Shown: piece after piece, positions 27,022 to 34,066 of the stretch | Position numbering within the stretch: position 1 is the first letter of the stretch | Layout of the letters: every line of letters begins with the position of its first letter | DNA from: Flavobacterium ovatum | Lineage (GTDB): Bacteria; Bacteroidota; Bacteroidia; Flavobacteriales; Flavobacteriaceae | Direction: 5' to 3' | Length of the DNA: 64,000 nucleotides | NCBI RefSeq assembly: GCF_040703125.1 | Contig: NZ_CP160035.1 | Coordinates: 1,550,001-1,614,000, forward strand | Position numbers and translations under genes: made by a program | The notes under the pieces: model-generated | What the model was told of the DNA's origin: nothing | Databases searched by the model: none | What the model saw: the letters and a program-made list of their open reading frames with translations, nothing else

Positions 27022-27252
27022 TTATTGTTTTTTATTCATATAAAACGATAAAGCTCCTGATGGGCATTTATTAACTGTGTTAATAATTTTATCTGTTGAG
27101 GAACCGTCAATCTTAATCCACGGTTGCTCTTTAGGTTGAAAAACCTCTGGATTATTGCGAACACAATTTCCAGAATGAATGCATTTTCCAGATTGCCATA
27201 CTACGGTTACTTCCCCGTTAGTATATTCTTTTTTGATGTCTTTTGGGTCCAT
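27022..27252 (-). CDS. Divergent 4Fe-4S mono-cluster protein (Fer4_19, YjdI-like)
   Basis: 76 residues. SGKCIHSGNCVRNNPEVFQP (Cys24, Cys30) and NKCPSGALSFYM (Cys63) are the signature of the Fer4_19 family, small iron-sulfur or redox proteins such as E. coli YjdI. It lies two bases after an OsmC-family gene, and next to a GNAT gene like YjdJ, the partner seen beside YjdI in E. coli. The three therefore form one conserved module. Role in electron transfer or stress response is inference from family and context. Confidence 0.88.
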   Translation of the reverse strand: MDPKDIKKEYTNGEVTVVWQSGKCIHSGNCVRNNPEVFQPKEQPWIKIDGSSTDKIINTVNKCPSGALSFYMNKKQ

Positions 27253-27254
27253 GA

Positions 27255-27662
27255 TTACAATAGGGTGTTAATGGTTACTTTTCCTTTTAAAATTTTAGAA
27301 ATAGGGCATTTATCAGCAATAATCAGTAATCGTTCTTTTTGCTCAGTGGGAATGTTAGTTGAGAAAGTGATGTTTCGGGAGATTATAGTCTCAAATTCGC
27401 CATCTGATTCTTGTGTAGCATTCATTGCAATATTTATTTCGGGAATATCCCACCCTTTTCGATCAATATACATTCGTAAGGTTGCTAAAGTACAAGTCGT
27501 CAAGGATGCCAAAAGAGCTGTAAAAGGGTCAGGACCTAAATCCTTTCCGTTATTAGTTGTTGGCTCATCCATATTGAATTTACCATTGCGCCAAGTAATG
27601 GTGCATAAATATTTTTGAGTGCCAATATGTCCTAAAAGATCTTTTTCCAATAAATTTTCCAT
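27255..27662 (-). CDS. OsmC family protein (organic hydroperoxide reductase-like)
   Basis: 135 residues. OsmC/Ohr proteins reduce organic hydroperoxides with two cysteines; here Cys57 in ASLTTCTLATLRMY and Cys119 in IADKCPISKIL are in the right places. GPDPFTALLASLTTCT and the last strand GKVTINTLL fit the YhfA-like subgroup. It is flanked by the Fer4_19 gene 2 bases downstream and the GNAT gene 28 bases upstream, so co-transcription is likely. The exact substrate is unknown. Confidence 0.92.
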   Translation of the reverse strand: MENLLEKDLLGHIGTQKYLCTITWRNGKFNMDEPTTNNGKDLGPDPFTALLASLTTCTLATLRMYIDRKGWDIPEINIAMNATQESDGEFETIISRNITFSTNIPTEQKERLLIIADKCPISKILKGKVTINTLL

Positions 27663-27690
27663 GATTCAATTTTATTAATGCAGTTCTTTT

Positions 27691-27984
27691 TTAACTCGAT
27701 TGTAAAACGTGCCTATACTCAGGTGTTTTGTCAAAAACCTTTTTAGCAAAGGGGCATAAAGGTACAATTGTATAGCCTTTTTTTAGGGCAAATGAAACGG
27801 CATGTTCAACAAGCTTCTTTCCTAAACCTTTACCATTATACGATAGATTGATTTCAGTGTGGTCTATGATGAATTTCCCAGTTCCTGCATAAACAAAAGT
27901 CATTTTTCCTGCTATTTCCTCGTCTATATTAATTTAAAAAACACCTTTCTTGTCATCTTCAGTTCTGGTTATTGTTGGATTCAT
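27691..27984 (-). pseudogene. GNAT acetyltransferase (YjdJ-like), interrupted by one stop codon
   Basis: From ATG at 27984 the frame reads MNPTITRTEDDKKGVF, then TAA (27934-27936), then INIDEEIAGKMTFVYAGTGK and on to the stop at 27691 with no frameshift. The family has an aromatic residue at this spot, so a TAT codon changed to TAA is the simplest reading. The remaining body contains the acetyl-CoA motif LSYNGKGLGKKLVEHAVSFA and the typical tail VPLCPFAKKVFDKTPEYRHVL. Translation could restart at ATG 27903 (70 residues), which would lack the first strands. It lies 9 bases after the pirin stop codon, in the same operon. A sequencing error should be excluded. Confidence 0.8.
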
Positions 27985-27993
27985 GACTATAGT

Positions 27994-28710
27994 TTACAAT
28001 TGCATTGGAATATCCATAATTAAAAATTTCGCATCTGTTTGTGCCTTAATTTCTATATCTTCAAAATCGGTAATTCCGATAGCGTCTTTGGTTTTTAATT
28101 CTTGTCCGTCCACAGTAATTATTCCTGAAATCACCATGAGATATACTCCATTTTCTGATTTTCTAATAGAATAAGTTTTGCTGTATTCGGCATCAAAATC
28201 TGCCATATAAAACCAAGCGTCTTGATGAATCCAAACTCCTTCGTCATCTGCAGATGGAGATAGAATTTGAGCAAAGTTGTTTTTCTGTGCGGCTTTGTCT
28301 AGCGTAATTTGTTGGTAACGTGGTGTCACATCTTTTTTGTTTGGGAACAACCAAATTTGGAACAACTTCGTTTGTTGGTCAGCATTAGGATTGAACTCTG
28401 AATGTTGAATTCCAGAACCTGCGCTCATTACTTGAATGTCTCCACTTTTGATAGTAGAACTAGTTCCCATGCTGTCTTTATGTGCTAAATCTCCTTCAAA
28501 TGGAATCGTAATGATTTCCATATTGTTGTGCGGATGCGTCCCAAAACCCATTCCTGCCGCAATCGTATCGTCATTCAAAACGCGGACTACTCCAAATTGA
28601 TTTCTGTCAGCGTTGTAATAATTTCCAAAACTAAAGCTGTGAAATGCATTTAGCCATCCGTGGTTAGCGTTTCCCCTTGTATCTGCTGTGTGTAAAACTG
28701 TAGTTGCCAT
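27994..28710 (-). CDS. Pirin family protein (bicupin)
   Basis: 238 residues. The pirin signature GFGTHPHNNMEIITIPFEGDLAHKDS holds the metal-binding histidines, and SAGSGIQHSEFNP is the second conserved block. The C-terminal cupin has YLMVISGIITVDG. YhhW-like members can act as quercetin dioxygenases; others have regulatory roles. It heads the pirin-GNAT-OsmC-Fer4_19 gene set and has a TAAATTTG box 31 bases upstream of its ATG. A Crp/Fnr-type regulator gene follows upstream in the same direction. Confidence 0.93.
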   Translation of the reverse strand: MATTVLHTADTRGNANHGWLNAFHSFSFGNYYNADRNQFGVVRVLNDDTIAAGMGFGTHPHNNMEIITIPFEGDLAHKDSMGTSSTIKSGDIQVMSAGSGIQHSEFNPNADQQTKLFQIWLFPNKKDVTPRYQQITLDKAAQKNNFAQILSPSADDEGVWIHQDAWFYMADFDAEYSKTYSIRKSENGVYLMVISGIITVDGQELKTKDAIGITDFEDIEIKAQTDAKFLIMDIPMQL

Positions 28711-28740
28711 GATAGTATAAATTTAGTGATTTTTATAATA

Positions 28741-28748
28741 CAAATTTA
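28741..28748 (-). promoter_or_regulatory. Probable -7 box of the pirin operon (TAAATTTG)
   Basis: TAAATTTG on the minus strand, 31 bases before the pirin ATG. No good TTTG at the -33 position, which would be compatible with an activator-dependent promoter. Confidence 0.45.
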
Positions 28749-28946
28749 CGACAGGAGAAAAGGCTTGGCACTTAACCTAGATTAAGAAAGTAGTTTCAGT
28801 CTCAGTTTTCTGTTTTCAATGACGGTCTAAATGAGGAGTCTTTGTGTATTGTTTTAAGTCTTTTCTAATGGCTTCAATAAGAGCTGAATGTTCAAATTAT
28901 GTGCAACCACAACTGAAAACCCCGACTGTACACTGTACACTGAACA

Positions 28947-29522
28947 CTATTTTCTCAATAAACGACTTTTCATTTTGCTGAAAAACTCAGGTGTTACTCC
29001 AATATACGATGCAATCTGCTTTTGTGGAATTTTGTGTTGTAAGTCAGCATATTTTTTTTGAAATTTCTCAAAACGCTCTTCGGCGGATAGGCTGAGGTTG
29101 TCCATCAAGCGTTCTTGATTGGCTACTAAGGAATTTTCGATTAAAATTCTAAAAAGGCGTTCGAGTTTAGGAATTTCTCGATAAAGGATTTCTTGATTTT
29201 CTTTGGATAAAACCACTAATTCAGCATCTTCTAGTACTTCGATAAATAAATTACCAGGTTTTTGCGAAAGCAAACTATACATATCACTAATCCACCAACC
29301 GGCACAGGCAAAACTCATAATATGCTCTACTATATTGTCATTGATATTAAAACTGCGTAAAATCCCTGAATTGACAAAATAGGAGTTTTTGCAAACCGTT
29401 CCGCTATTGTGAATAATGGTTTTAGCTTTGAAATGCTGTACTTCAGTTCGGGATAAAAAAAGAACTTCCTCTTCGGGAGTCAATGTGATTTGTTTGGCTA
29501 TGTTTTCGAGGATAGTCTTCAT
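28947..29522 (-). CDS. Crp/Fnr family transcriptional regulator
   Basis: 191 residues. N-terminal cyclic-nucleotide-binding-like beta barrel (FKAKTIIHNSGTVCKNSYFVNSGILRSF) and C-terminal helix-turn-helix (HKIPQKQIASYIGVTPEFFSKMKSRL). The arginine and glycine pattern for cAMP binding is not complete, as in most Bacteroidota members, whose ligand is unknown. In this phylum such regulators often lie beside the stress genes they control, so control of the pirin operon 236 bases downstream is plausible but not shown. Confidence 0.9.
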   Translation of the reverse strand: MKTILENIAKQITLTPEEEVLFLSRTEVQHFKAKTIIHNSGTVCKNSYFVNSGILRSFNINDNIVEHIMSFACAGWWISDMYSLLSQKPGNLFIEVLEDAELVVLSKENQEILYREIPKLERLFRILIENSLVANQERLMDNLSLSAEERFEKFQKKYADLQHKIPQKQIASYIGVTPEFFSKMKSRLLRK

Positions 29523-29594
29523 TTATTCAAAAATACAAATATTTTTCAAAGTTTTACTGGAGTTTTTAGGTGAAAAATTAAGTGTTAATCAATA

Positions 29595-29867
29595 TTAAGA
29601 CTCGTCTTTTTGGTCGAAATGTTCTGTTTGTTCCAGTTCTTTTTTGCGAGGAGTTTTTTCCTCGTATCCCAAGTTGGTTACTCCTTCTGTTAAAAAATCA
29701 ATTTTATCCTTTTTTAAATCGTCTATCAAATCTACTGGAATTGTGTTTTTGGTAGGTATTGTTGAGGAAGAATTAGAGTCTCCAGTAGAAATACCTTCGC
29801 CCGTTTTTACTTGTTCATGATTTGTCTTTTCTTTGTTTTTCTCGTTGTTGTCTTGGTTTTTTATGAT
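29595..29867 (-). other. Open frame of about 90 codons without a standard start codon
   Basis: Minus-strand frame directly behind the stop codon of the PA2169 gene (same frame, TAA at 29889-29891). It reads IIKNQDNNEKNKEKTNHEQ, a polar region, TIPTKNTIPVDLIDDLKK, DFLTEGVTNLGYEEKTPRKK and ends FDQKDES. Composition is protein-like (Glu, Lys, Asp, Asn-rich, hydrophilic), but there is no ATG or GTG; the only TTG lies halfway (Leu of VDLIDD). The codon at 29862-29864 is ATA, where an ATG would give MKNQDNN. Either it starts at ATA/ATC, or its start codon was lost. Function unknown. Confidence 0.55.
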
Positions 29868-29888
29868 ACTTTTTTTAGGTTTAAAAAA

Positions 29889-30350
29889 TTACACTGAAAT
29901 GCTTTTTGTCAGTTCAATTTTAGCTAATGTGTTTTTAATGCTGATCAATTGTTGCAAAATAAGATTACGTAACATAGGGCTCAGGGATTCCTCTTTCATC
30001 GCTAGTTCGTATTCTTCAACGGCAACCTTTTCACCAGTTATGCAAGTGTTAATTATTGCTTCTCTATCGCCACCTGTAAAAAGTGATTTGATGTCAATCC
30101 ATTTTCGGTGTAACGCTCCCATTGGACCTCCTTCAGTATCCGTTGATTGACCTAATTTGTTTATTTCATCCTGTAACTCAACAATAAGAAGTGATCGATC
30201 TCTAGCGTAACCTAAAAAATCTAATTTAGTTAGAGTGTCTTCAACATGTTCAGCTGCATTAGTATATCCCAGTTTTCCGTCATCAAGAATGATAATTAGG
30301 GTTTCTAAAATGTCAATTGTAGCTAGAGTTTTGTTATCTGTATTTTCCAT
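29889..30350 (-). CDS. PA2169 family four-helix-bundle protein (DUF2383)
   Basis: 153 residues from ATG 30350 (an upstream frame to 30416 is unlikely). All-helical, ferritin-like pattern: ILETLIIILDDGKLGYTNAAEHV, QDEINKLGQSTDTEGGPMGALHRKWIDIKSLFTGGDREAII, GEKVAVEEYELAM. The GGPMGALHR-WIDIK block is the hallmark of PA2169 proteins. These are linked to stress and stationary phase in some bacteria, but the function is not known. The start-less frame follows immediately. Confidence 0.87.
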   Translation of the reverse strand: MENTDNKTLATIDILETLIIILDDGKLGYTNAAEHVEDTLTKLDFLGYARDRSLLIVELQDEINKLGQSTDTEGGPMGALHRKWIDIKSLFTGGDREAIINTCITGEKVAVEEYELAMKEESLSPMLRNLILQQLISIKNTLAKIELTKSISV

Positions 30351-30483
30351 GATTACATATTCGTATAAAGTTATATTACAAAGATGGCACAGTTGTCTAT
30401 TTATCATCTTATACAATTTAAACCGTATCTTATATGATTTCTCTAATGATTGAATTGAACTAGTAACAAAAAAAAAGGGCCTC

Positions 30484-30490
30484 TATAAAA
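30484..30490. repeat. Target-site duplication of the MITE, left copy (TATAAAA)
   Basis: Seven-base TATAAAA before the left inverted repeat, repeated at 30705-30711 behind the right one. Confidence 0.7.
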
Positions 30491-30704
30491 GGAGGGCACT
30501 GAAAAAGTCCCTCTTTTCAAAAAATCATTAAAATATCGATTAAATAAGGGGTTTATTTTATTAGATTTCTTTTTTTTTACACAAATTTGATTTTCTGACA
30601 TCACAGGGGTTTACAATAATGAAAAAGAGCATAAACACTACTGTTTATGCTCTTTTTTAGTTTTTATCGTTTTTTACTTTTAAAGGACTTTTTCAGTGCC
30701 CTCC
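30491..30704. mobile_element. MITE-like element, 214 bp, with 20-bp perfect terminal inverted repeats
   Basis: Both ends carry GGAGGGCACTGAAAAAGTCC as a perfect inverted repeat (30491-30510 and the reverse complement at 30685-30704). A 7-bp duplication TATAAAA flanks it. The inside is non-coding and contains a strong hairpin (30631-30657). The end sequence resembles the GAGGGCACTGAAAAAGT-type ends I associate with IS1182-family elements, so it is probably a deletion derivative mobilised by such a transposase. No transposase is in the window. Confidence 0.8.
30631..30657. terminator. Bidirectional hairpin inside the MITE
   Basis: GAGCATAAACA and TGTTTATGCTC pair perfectly around CTAC, with A-rich flank on the left and six T on the right. 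It works as a terminator in the plus direction and probably also in the minus direction. Confidence 0.75.
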
Positions 30705-30711
30705 TATAAAA
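30705..30711. repeat. Target-site duplication of the MITE, right copy (TATAAAA)
   Basis: Matches 30484-30490 exactly. Confidence 0.7.
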
Positions 30712-30861
30712 GAAGCAGTTTTTGCAGTTTATGTTTATTGATTACTCTTCCTCGATTTCTAATTCAGCATCTTTTTTCCATATTTCTATTTCATAAGGTT
30801 TACAGTTAAATTTTAGTTTTTATCCTAATTCACCTTAATAAAATAGTGATTAACGGTGGGT

Positions 30862-30950
30862 TATACCAATAATTTTTATAAAATAGTTCAATTGTCAGTT
30901 CCAGCGAAGTCGAGAGCCGCAATTGCATCTCGACAGCGCTTGACGTGACA
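30862..30950. repeat. TCGAGA/TCTCGA dispersed element, copy 1
   Basis: ATACCAATAATTTTTATAAA, GTCAGTTCCAGCGAAGTCGA, GCAATTGCATCTCGACAGCG, TTGACGTGAC. It aligns along its length with 39683-39770. The inner arms AGTCGAGA and TCTCGACA form an inverted repeat. Confidence 0.7.
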
Positions 30951-30996
30951 AAAATTAGATTGGACTATATTGTACTAGTTTTTGGTGTTAATCAAA

Positions 30997-31362
30997 TTAT
31001 ACCGAATAATTCTTAAACATATAAATCCACAACATTCGCGACAACCGAATATTAAACGATGACAGTCCAATAATCACTACGGCAATGATAGGAATAATCC
31101 TCAAGTCAAAACGTTCGGTAAAAAACTGTTGCGCAATAACATAAGTCGCAATAGATTGCGCCACTGTTATACCGTAGTTCATGTACATAGCACCGAAAAA
31201 GTAACCCGGTTCTTTTTCATATTTATAATTACACTTTGGACAATTTTTATGCATTTTCGGAAAACCGATGCTCAAGAAAGGAGATTTTTCGTCAAAAACT
31301 TTGCCTTCATGGCAATGCGGACAGTTGTTGCTCAATATGTTTAAAAAAGTATTTGCCATCAT
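30997..31362 (-). CDS. DUF983 family membrane protein
   Basis: 121 residues. The N-terminus has two zinc-site-like pairs, CPHCHEG and CPKCNYKYE, then EPGYFFGAMYMNYG, followed by two TM helices (VAQSIATYVIAQQF and IIPIIAVVIIGLSSF). This is the DUF983 pattern. Function is unknown. It is divergent from the AraC regulator with 87 bases between, so the regulator may control it. Confidence 0.9.
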   Translation of the reverse strand: MMANTFLNILSNNCPHCHEGKVFDEKSPFLSIGFPKMHKNCPKCNYKYEKEPGYFFGAMYMNYGITVAQSIATYVIAQQFFTERFDLRIIPIIAVVIIGLSSFNIRLSRMLWIYMFKNYSV

Positions 31363-31449
31363 TTCTAATTTTTAACAAAGGTATTTCATGTATTCAAATC
31401 AGCTATTTGTTATCTTCGCTAGTTATAGCACAATAAAGACATTTCGAGT

Positions 31450-32313
31450 ATGAAAAAATATCCCATTTATTCAATTCAGCGTTTCAATTGCAATTCGGTT
31501 CAGTCGGATTTTTATGTAAATACTTTTCAAAATCATTTGGTTACCCATCCTTTTGTCGAAGAACCGCACCGTCATAATTTCTATCTTTTGGCATTTTTCA
31601 CCAAAGGTTCAGGGACACATGAAATCGATTTTGATACTTTTGATGTTCGTCCCGGAAGTGTGTTTATGCTCCAGCCTGGGCAAATGCACCATTGGAGTTT
31701 GTCTGAAGATATTGATGGCTATGTCGTGTTTTACTCGCCAGAAATGTACAATCTCTACTTTGGCGAAAAAGACCTTGACATTTTTCCTTTTTACTTTTCC
31801 AATGCCACTAAACCCGAGATTGTGCTGTCAAAACAAGAAGTGGAAGGTTTGTCCCCTTATTTTGAAATGATTTTGAAAGAAAGTGAATCAAATGAACTTT
31901 TTAAGAAAGACAAAATTATTAATTTGTTAGACGTCATTCACATTGATTTGGCGAGAAAATATCAGGAAACCGTTGCGCCCGAAATTCATTCTTATAATTC
32001 CAAACTAAAGCAATTTAGTCAACTTTTAGAAAAGAATTTCAGTACTGAAAAATCAGCAGCTTTTTATGCCGAAGCGCTTCACATCACGCTCAAACACCTG
32101 AATCGTATTTGCAACGAAACCGTAAATAAAACCACCACCGAACTCGTCAGCGATCGAATTATTCTAGAAGCCAAACGCATGTTAATAGATAAAAAACTAT
32201 TGATTAACGAAGTAGCCACCAAATTGGGCTATGATGACTATTCTTATTTCGTCCGCTTTTTTAAGAAAAATACGAGAATGACTCCAAAGGAATTTCGGTT
32301 GAGTAGGAGTTAG
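31450..32313 (+). CDS. AraC family transcriptional regulator
   Basis: 287 residues. N-terminal cupin-type sensor (EEPHRHNFYLLAFFTKGSGTHEIDFDTFDVRPGSVFMLQPGQMHHW) and a C-terminal double helix-turn-helix with the typical end LIDKKLLINEVATKLGYDDYSYFVRFFKKNTRMTPKEFR. The effector is unknown. The neighbouring divergent DUF983 gene is the most likely target, but this is inference. The downstream region holds only a short gene remnant before the Dabb gene. Confidence 0.94.
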   Translation: MKKYPIYSIQRFNCNSVQSDFYVNTFQNHLVTHPFVEEPHRHNFYLLAFFTKGSGTHEIDFDTFDVRPGSVFMLQPGQMHHWSLSEDIDGYVVFYSPEMYNLYFGEKDLDIFPFYFSNATKPEIVLSKQEVEGLSPYFEMILKESESNELFKKDKIINLLDVIHIDLARKYQETVAPEIHSYNSKLKQFSQLLEKNFSTEKSAAFYAEALHITLKHLNRICNETVNKTTTELVSDRIILEAKRMLIDKKLLINEVATKLGYDDYSYFVRFFKKNTRMTPKEFRLSRS

Positions 32314-32348
32314 GAGGGACTCAGTAGTAGGGTTAAGAAGTAGTATGA

Positions 32349-32540
32349 ATTAATAATGCGATCAAAAAATGTTTAGGTTTTTTATTAACGGTTCGAGTAG
32401 TGGGTACGCTAATTCTTGAATGTAGCCGTAAAAAGATTACTGTAGATGGACATCTTTTCGAAAATCTTTTTTTAACTTGTGAGTTTATAGCGAAAGAAAT
32501 TGAATCAGATTTTCGTGGAGGAATATATGAAAGTAAATAA
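32349..32540 (+). pseudogene. Possible gene remnant, 63 open codons, no proper start
   Basis: Open from just after a TGA at 32346 to TAA at 32538-32540. Translation contains GFLLTVRVVGTLILEC, SRKKITVDGHLFENLFLTCE and ends DFRGGIYESK. There is no ATG; a GTG inside would give about 47 residues. The stop lies 24 bases before the Dabb ATG. It may be the tail of a lost gene. I do not recognise it. Confidence 0.3.
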
Positions 32541-32564
32541 TTAACTCATTTATAAAAATAAAAT

Positions 32565-32861
32565 ATGATTCGCCATACCGTTTTTTTTAAGTTTAAAGTA
32601 GGTATAAGTGAAATTGAAAAACAAGAATTTTTTAAAGCTTGCAATCAGTTATCTTTAATTCCTGGGATACAAAATTTTGAAGTAGTCAAAGAAAAAAGTC
32701 CTAAGAATGATTTTGAGTTTGGTTTGTTAATGGTTTTTGATAACTCAACAGTTTATGAAAACTACAATACGCATCCTGATCATGTTTTGTTTGTACAGAA
32801 TTATTGGTTGAAAAAGGTAGAGGATTTTATAGAAATTGATTTTGAGCCTGTTGTTGAATAA
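32565..32861 (+). CDS. Dabb family protein (stress-responsive alpha/beta barrel)
   Basis: 98 residues. The family pattern is clear: MIRHTVFFKFKVG, ACNQLSLIPGIQNFEVVKE, FELGLLMVF-like strand (FEFGLLMVFDNSTVYENY), then HPDHVLFVQNYW. Dabb proteins are dimeric ferredoxin-like folds; some are enzymes, most are unstudied. It seems to stand alone. No terminator is clear downstream. Confidence 0.92.
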   Translation: MIRHTVFFKFKVGISEIEKQEFFKACNQLSLIPGIQNFEVVKEKSPKNDFEFGLLMVFDNSTVYENYNTHPDHVLFVQNYWLKKVEDFIEIDFEPVVE

Positions 32862-33196
32862 GTCGGGCTTTTTTGATGGTATGTCTGTAATGCAAATTGA
32901 TTTTTTTTTACCATATAAGTCATACAAGTTTTTTATCTTGAAAGTCTGCTTAAATGTTTTACTAAATAGAAGCTCATATAAGTTGTTTTATGCAAGCATA
33001 AAATCAAGACAATCATGTTATTCTGAAAGAATCTCACGCACATTTAGCCAACAAACAGTCACAATCTGGGTCATTCGAGGAACGAAGTAATCACGTACAG
33101 GGTATCATTTACTATGTGTGAGAAATTTGATTTTGCAAAGCTTGACGGTCAATAGTAATGTGTTCGAAGTCAGGAGACTTCGAGCAGCGGTGTTTT
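32862..33196. other. Non-coding stretch with degraded repeat words
   Basis: No gene seen. Sequence near 33015-33090 (GTTATTCTGAAAGAATCTCA, GGAACGAAGTAATCACG) looks like a worn copy of a common Bacteroidota intergenic repeat. At 33164-33182 CGAAGTC AGGA GACTTCG is a perfect 7-bp inverted repeat. Confidence 0.5.
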
Positions 33197-33706
33197 TTAC
33201 ATTTTTATATTCAAAAGATTTTTTCTGTAATCTGTAACTATTTTTTTGATTTCAAATAAGTTCCATTCATTATTAAGAATTTCTAATCCTTCAAAAATTG
33301 GAGAATTATCTATTACGTTTTCACTATTATGGTCTAAATTAAATGATTTCAAAATTTCAACTGTTCCATTATGAAATTTTGAATCTTTATGCTTATAATA
33401 ATTAGCAAGTCCAATTATTAATTCAATTTGAGTTCTCTCAAAATCTTTATGTTTTTTGTCCGCTTTATAATATTGTGCTTTATTATCAGGTTTGTCAAAT
33501 AAATCATTTATGCTTCCATTTATATAATTTTGAAAAGCAATAAAAGCCAATCCATAAATTGGTTCGCTATCTTCTCTCATCCAAATTCCATCGTACCAAT
33601 CATTTTCTTTATTTTTTTTGACTATTGTTTGAATTGAATTTTCAAGTCCTATTATTATTAAATTTAAACTTCCTGCTCTGTCGTCAATTTCTAACAAATT
33701 CATCAT
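33197..33706 (-). CDS. Hypothetical protein, all-helical
   Basis: 169 residues, not assigned to a family with confidence. Mostly helical, no signal peptide or TM segment. Visible blocks are SLNLIIIGLENSIQTIV, DWYDGIWMREDSEPIYGLAFIAFQNYINGS, and RTQIELIIGLANYYKHKDSKFHNG. The helix ending ANYYKHKD before a loop recalls HEPN-like proteins, but no clear RxxxxH motif is present. It is isolated between two repeat-rich gaps, on an AT-rich stretch, suggesting accessory DNA. A second ATG one codon later is equally possible. Confidence 0.65.
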   Translation of the reverse strand: MMNLLEIDDRAGSLNLIIIGLENSIQTIVKKNKENDWYDGIWMREDSEPIYGLAFIAFQNYINGSINDLFDKPDNKAQYYKADKKHKDFERTQIELIIGLANYYKHKDSKFHNGTVEILKSFNLDHNSENVIDNSPIFEGLEILNNEWNLFEIKKIVTDYRKNLLNIKM

Positions 33707-33878
33707 TTCAATTTTTCTTAATTAGGTTTAGTAAATAATTTTTCAGTTTAAAAACATATGATATTTACTACTAATCAGTAACATTGCCTACAACTAGTAT
33801 ATATGTGCAAGTTTATGAGTTTTTTCTGAATCCGCAAAACTTTAGGGTTACCATAGACTTGAATTTATCCGCATTTGT

Positions 33879-34008
33879 GCGTGAGGGATAGAGGTGGTAT
33901 CCTCGTCGTGAAACGAAGAGATGTAGCCGAAAGCCCGACAGCAGTAGCGGAAGGGGCTTTATGACCGCAAACAATAGTAAGCCCCTTTTGATACTGCTGG
34001 CACGCCCA
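33879..34008 (-). repeat. Dispersed palindromic element, copy 4
   Basis: On the minus strand: GGGCGTGCCAGCAGTATCAA, GGGGCTTACTATTGTTTGCG, TAAAGCCCCTTCCGCTACTG, CTGTCGGGCTTTCGGCTACA, TCTCTTCG...CGACGAGGAT, CTCTATCCCTCACGC. Matches copy 2 (9233-9350) over most of its length in opposite orientation. Confidence 0.75.
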
Positions 34009-34043
34009 AAAAAAATGCCTCAAGAACTAAATCCTGAGGCATT
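34007..34043 (-). terminator. Terminator of the aminotransferase gene at 34067
   Basis: AATGCCTCA / TGAGGCATT with a 12-base loop; on the minus strand a run of seven to nine T follows. Confidence 0.9.
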
Positions 34044-34066
34044 GTAATTTATAATTGAAAAAGGAA

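Larger units (their letters stand above)
30417..30996. other. Non-coding stretch with a MITE and a dispersed repeat
   Basis: No intact gene. It holds the 214-bp MITE (30491-30704), a copy of the TCGAGA/TCTCGA element (30862-30950), and on the minus strand at about 30741-30815 a 25-codon open piece ending WKKDAELEIEEE without a start, possibly a gene remnant. Confidence 0.6.
33707..34066. other. Non-coding stretch with dispersed element and terminator
   Basis: No gene seen. The first half (33707-33870) is AT-rich and shows no structure I can name. The second half is copy 4 of the dispersed element and the terminator of the aminotransferase gene. Confidence 0.6.

Noticed and set aside
27124..27618. 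164-codon plus-strand frame opposite OsmC and Fer4_19 genes
   Set aside because: Runs across two well-supported minus-strand genes and has no recognisable domain.
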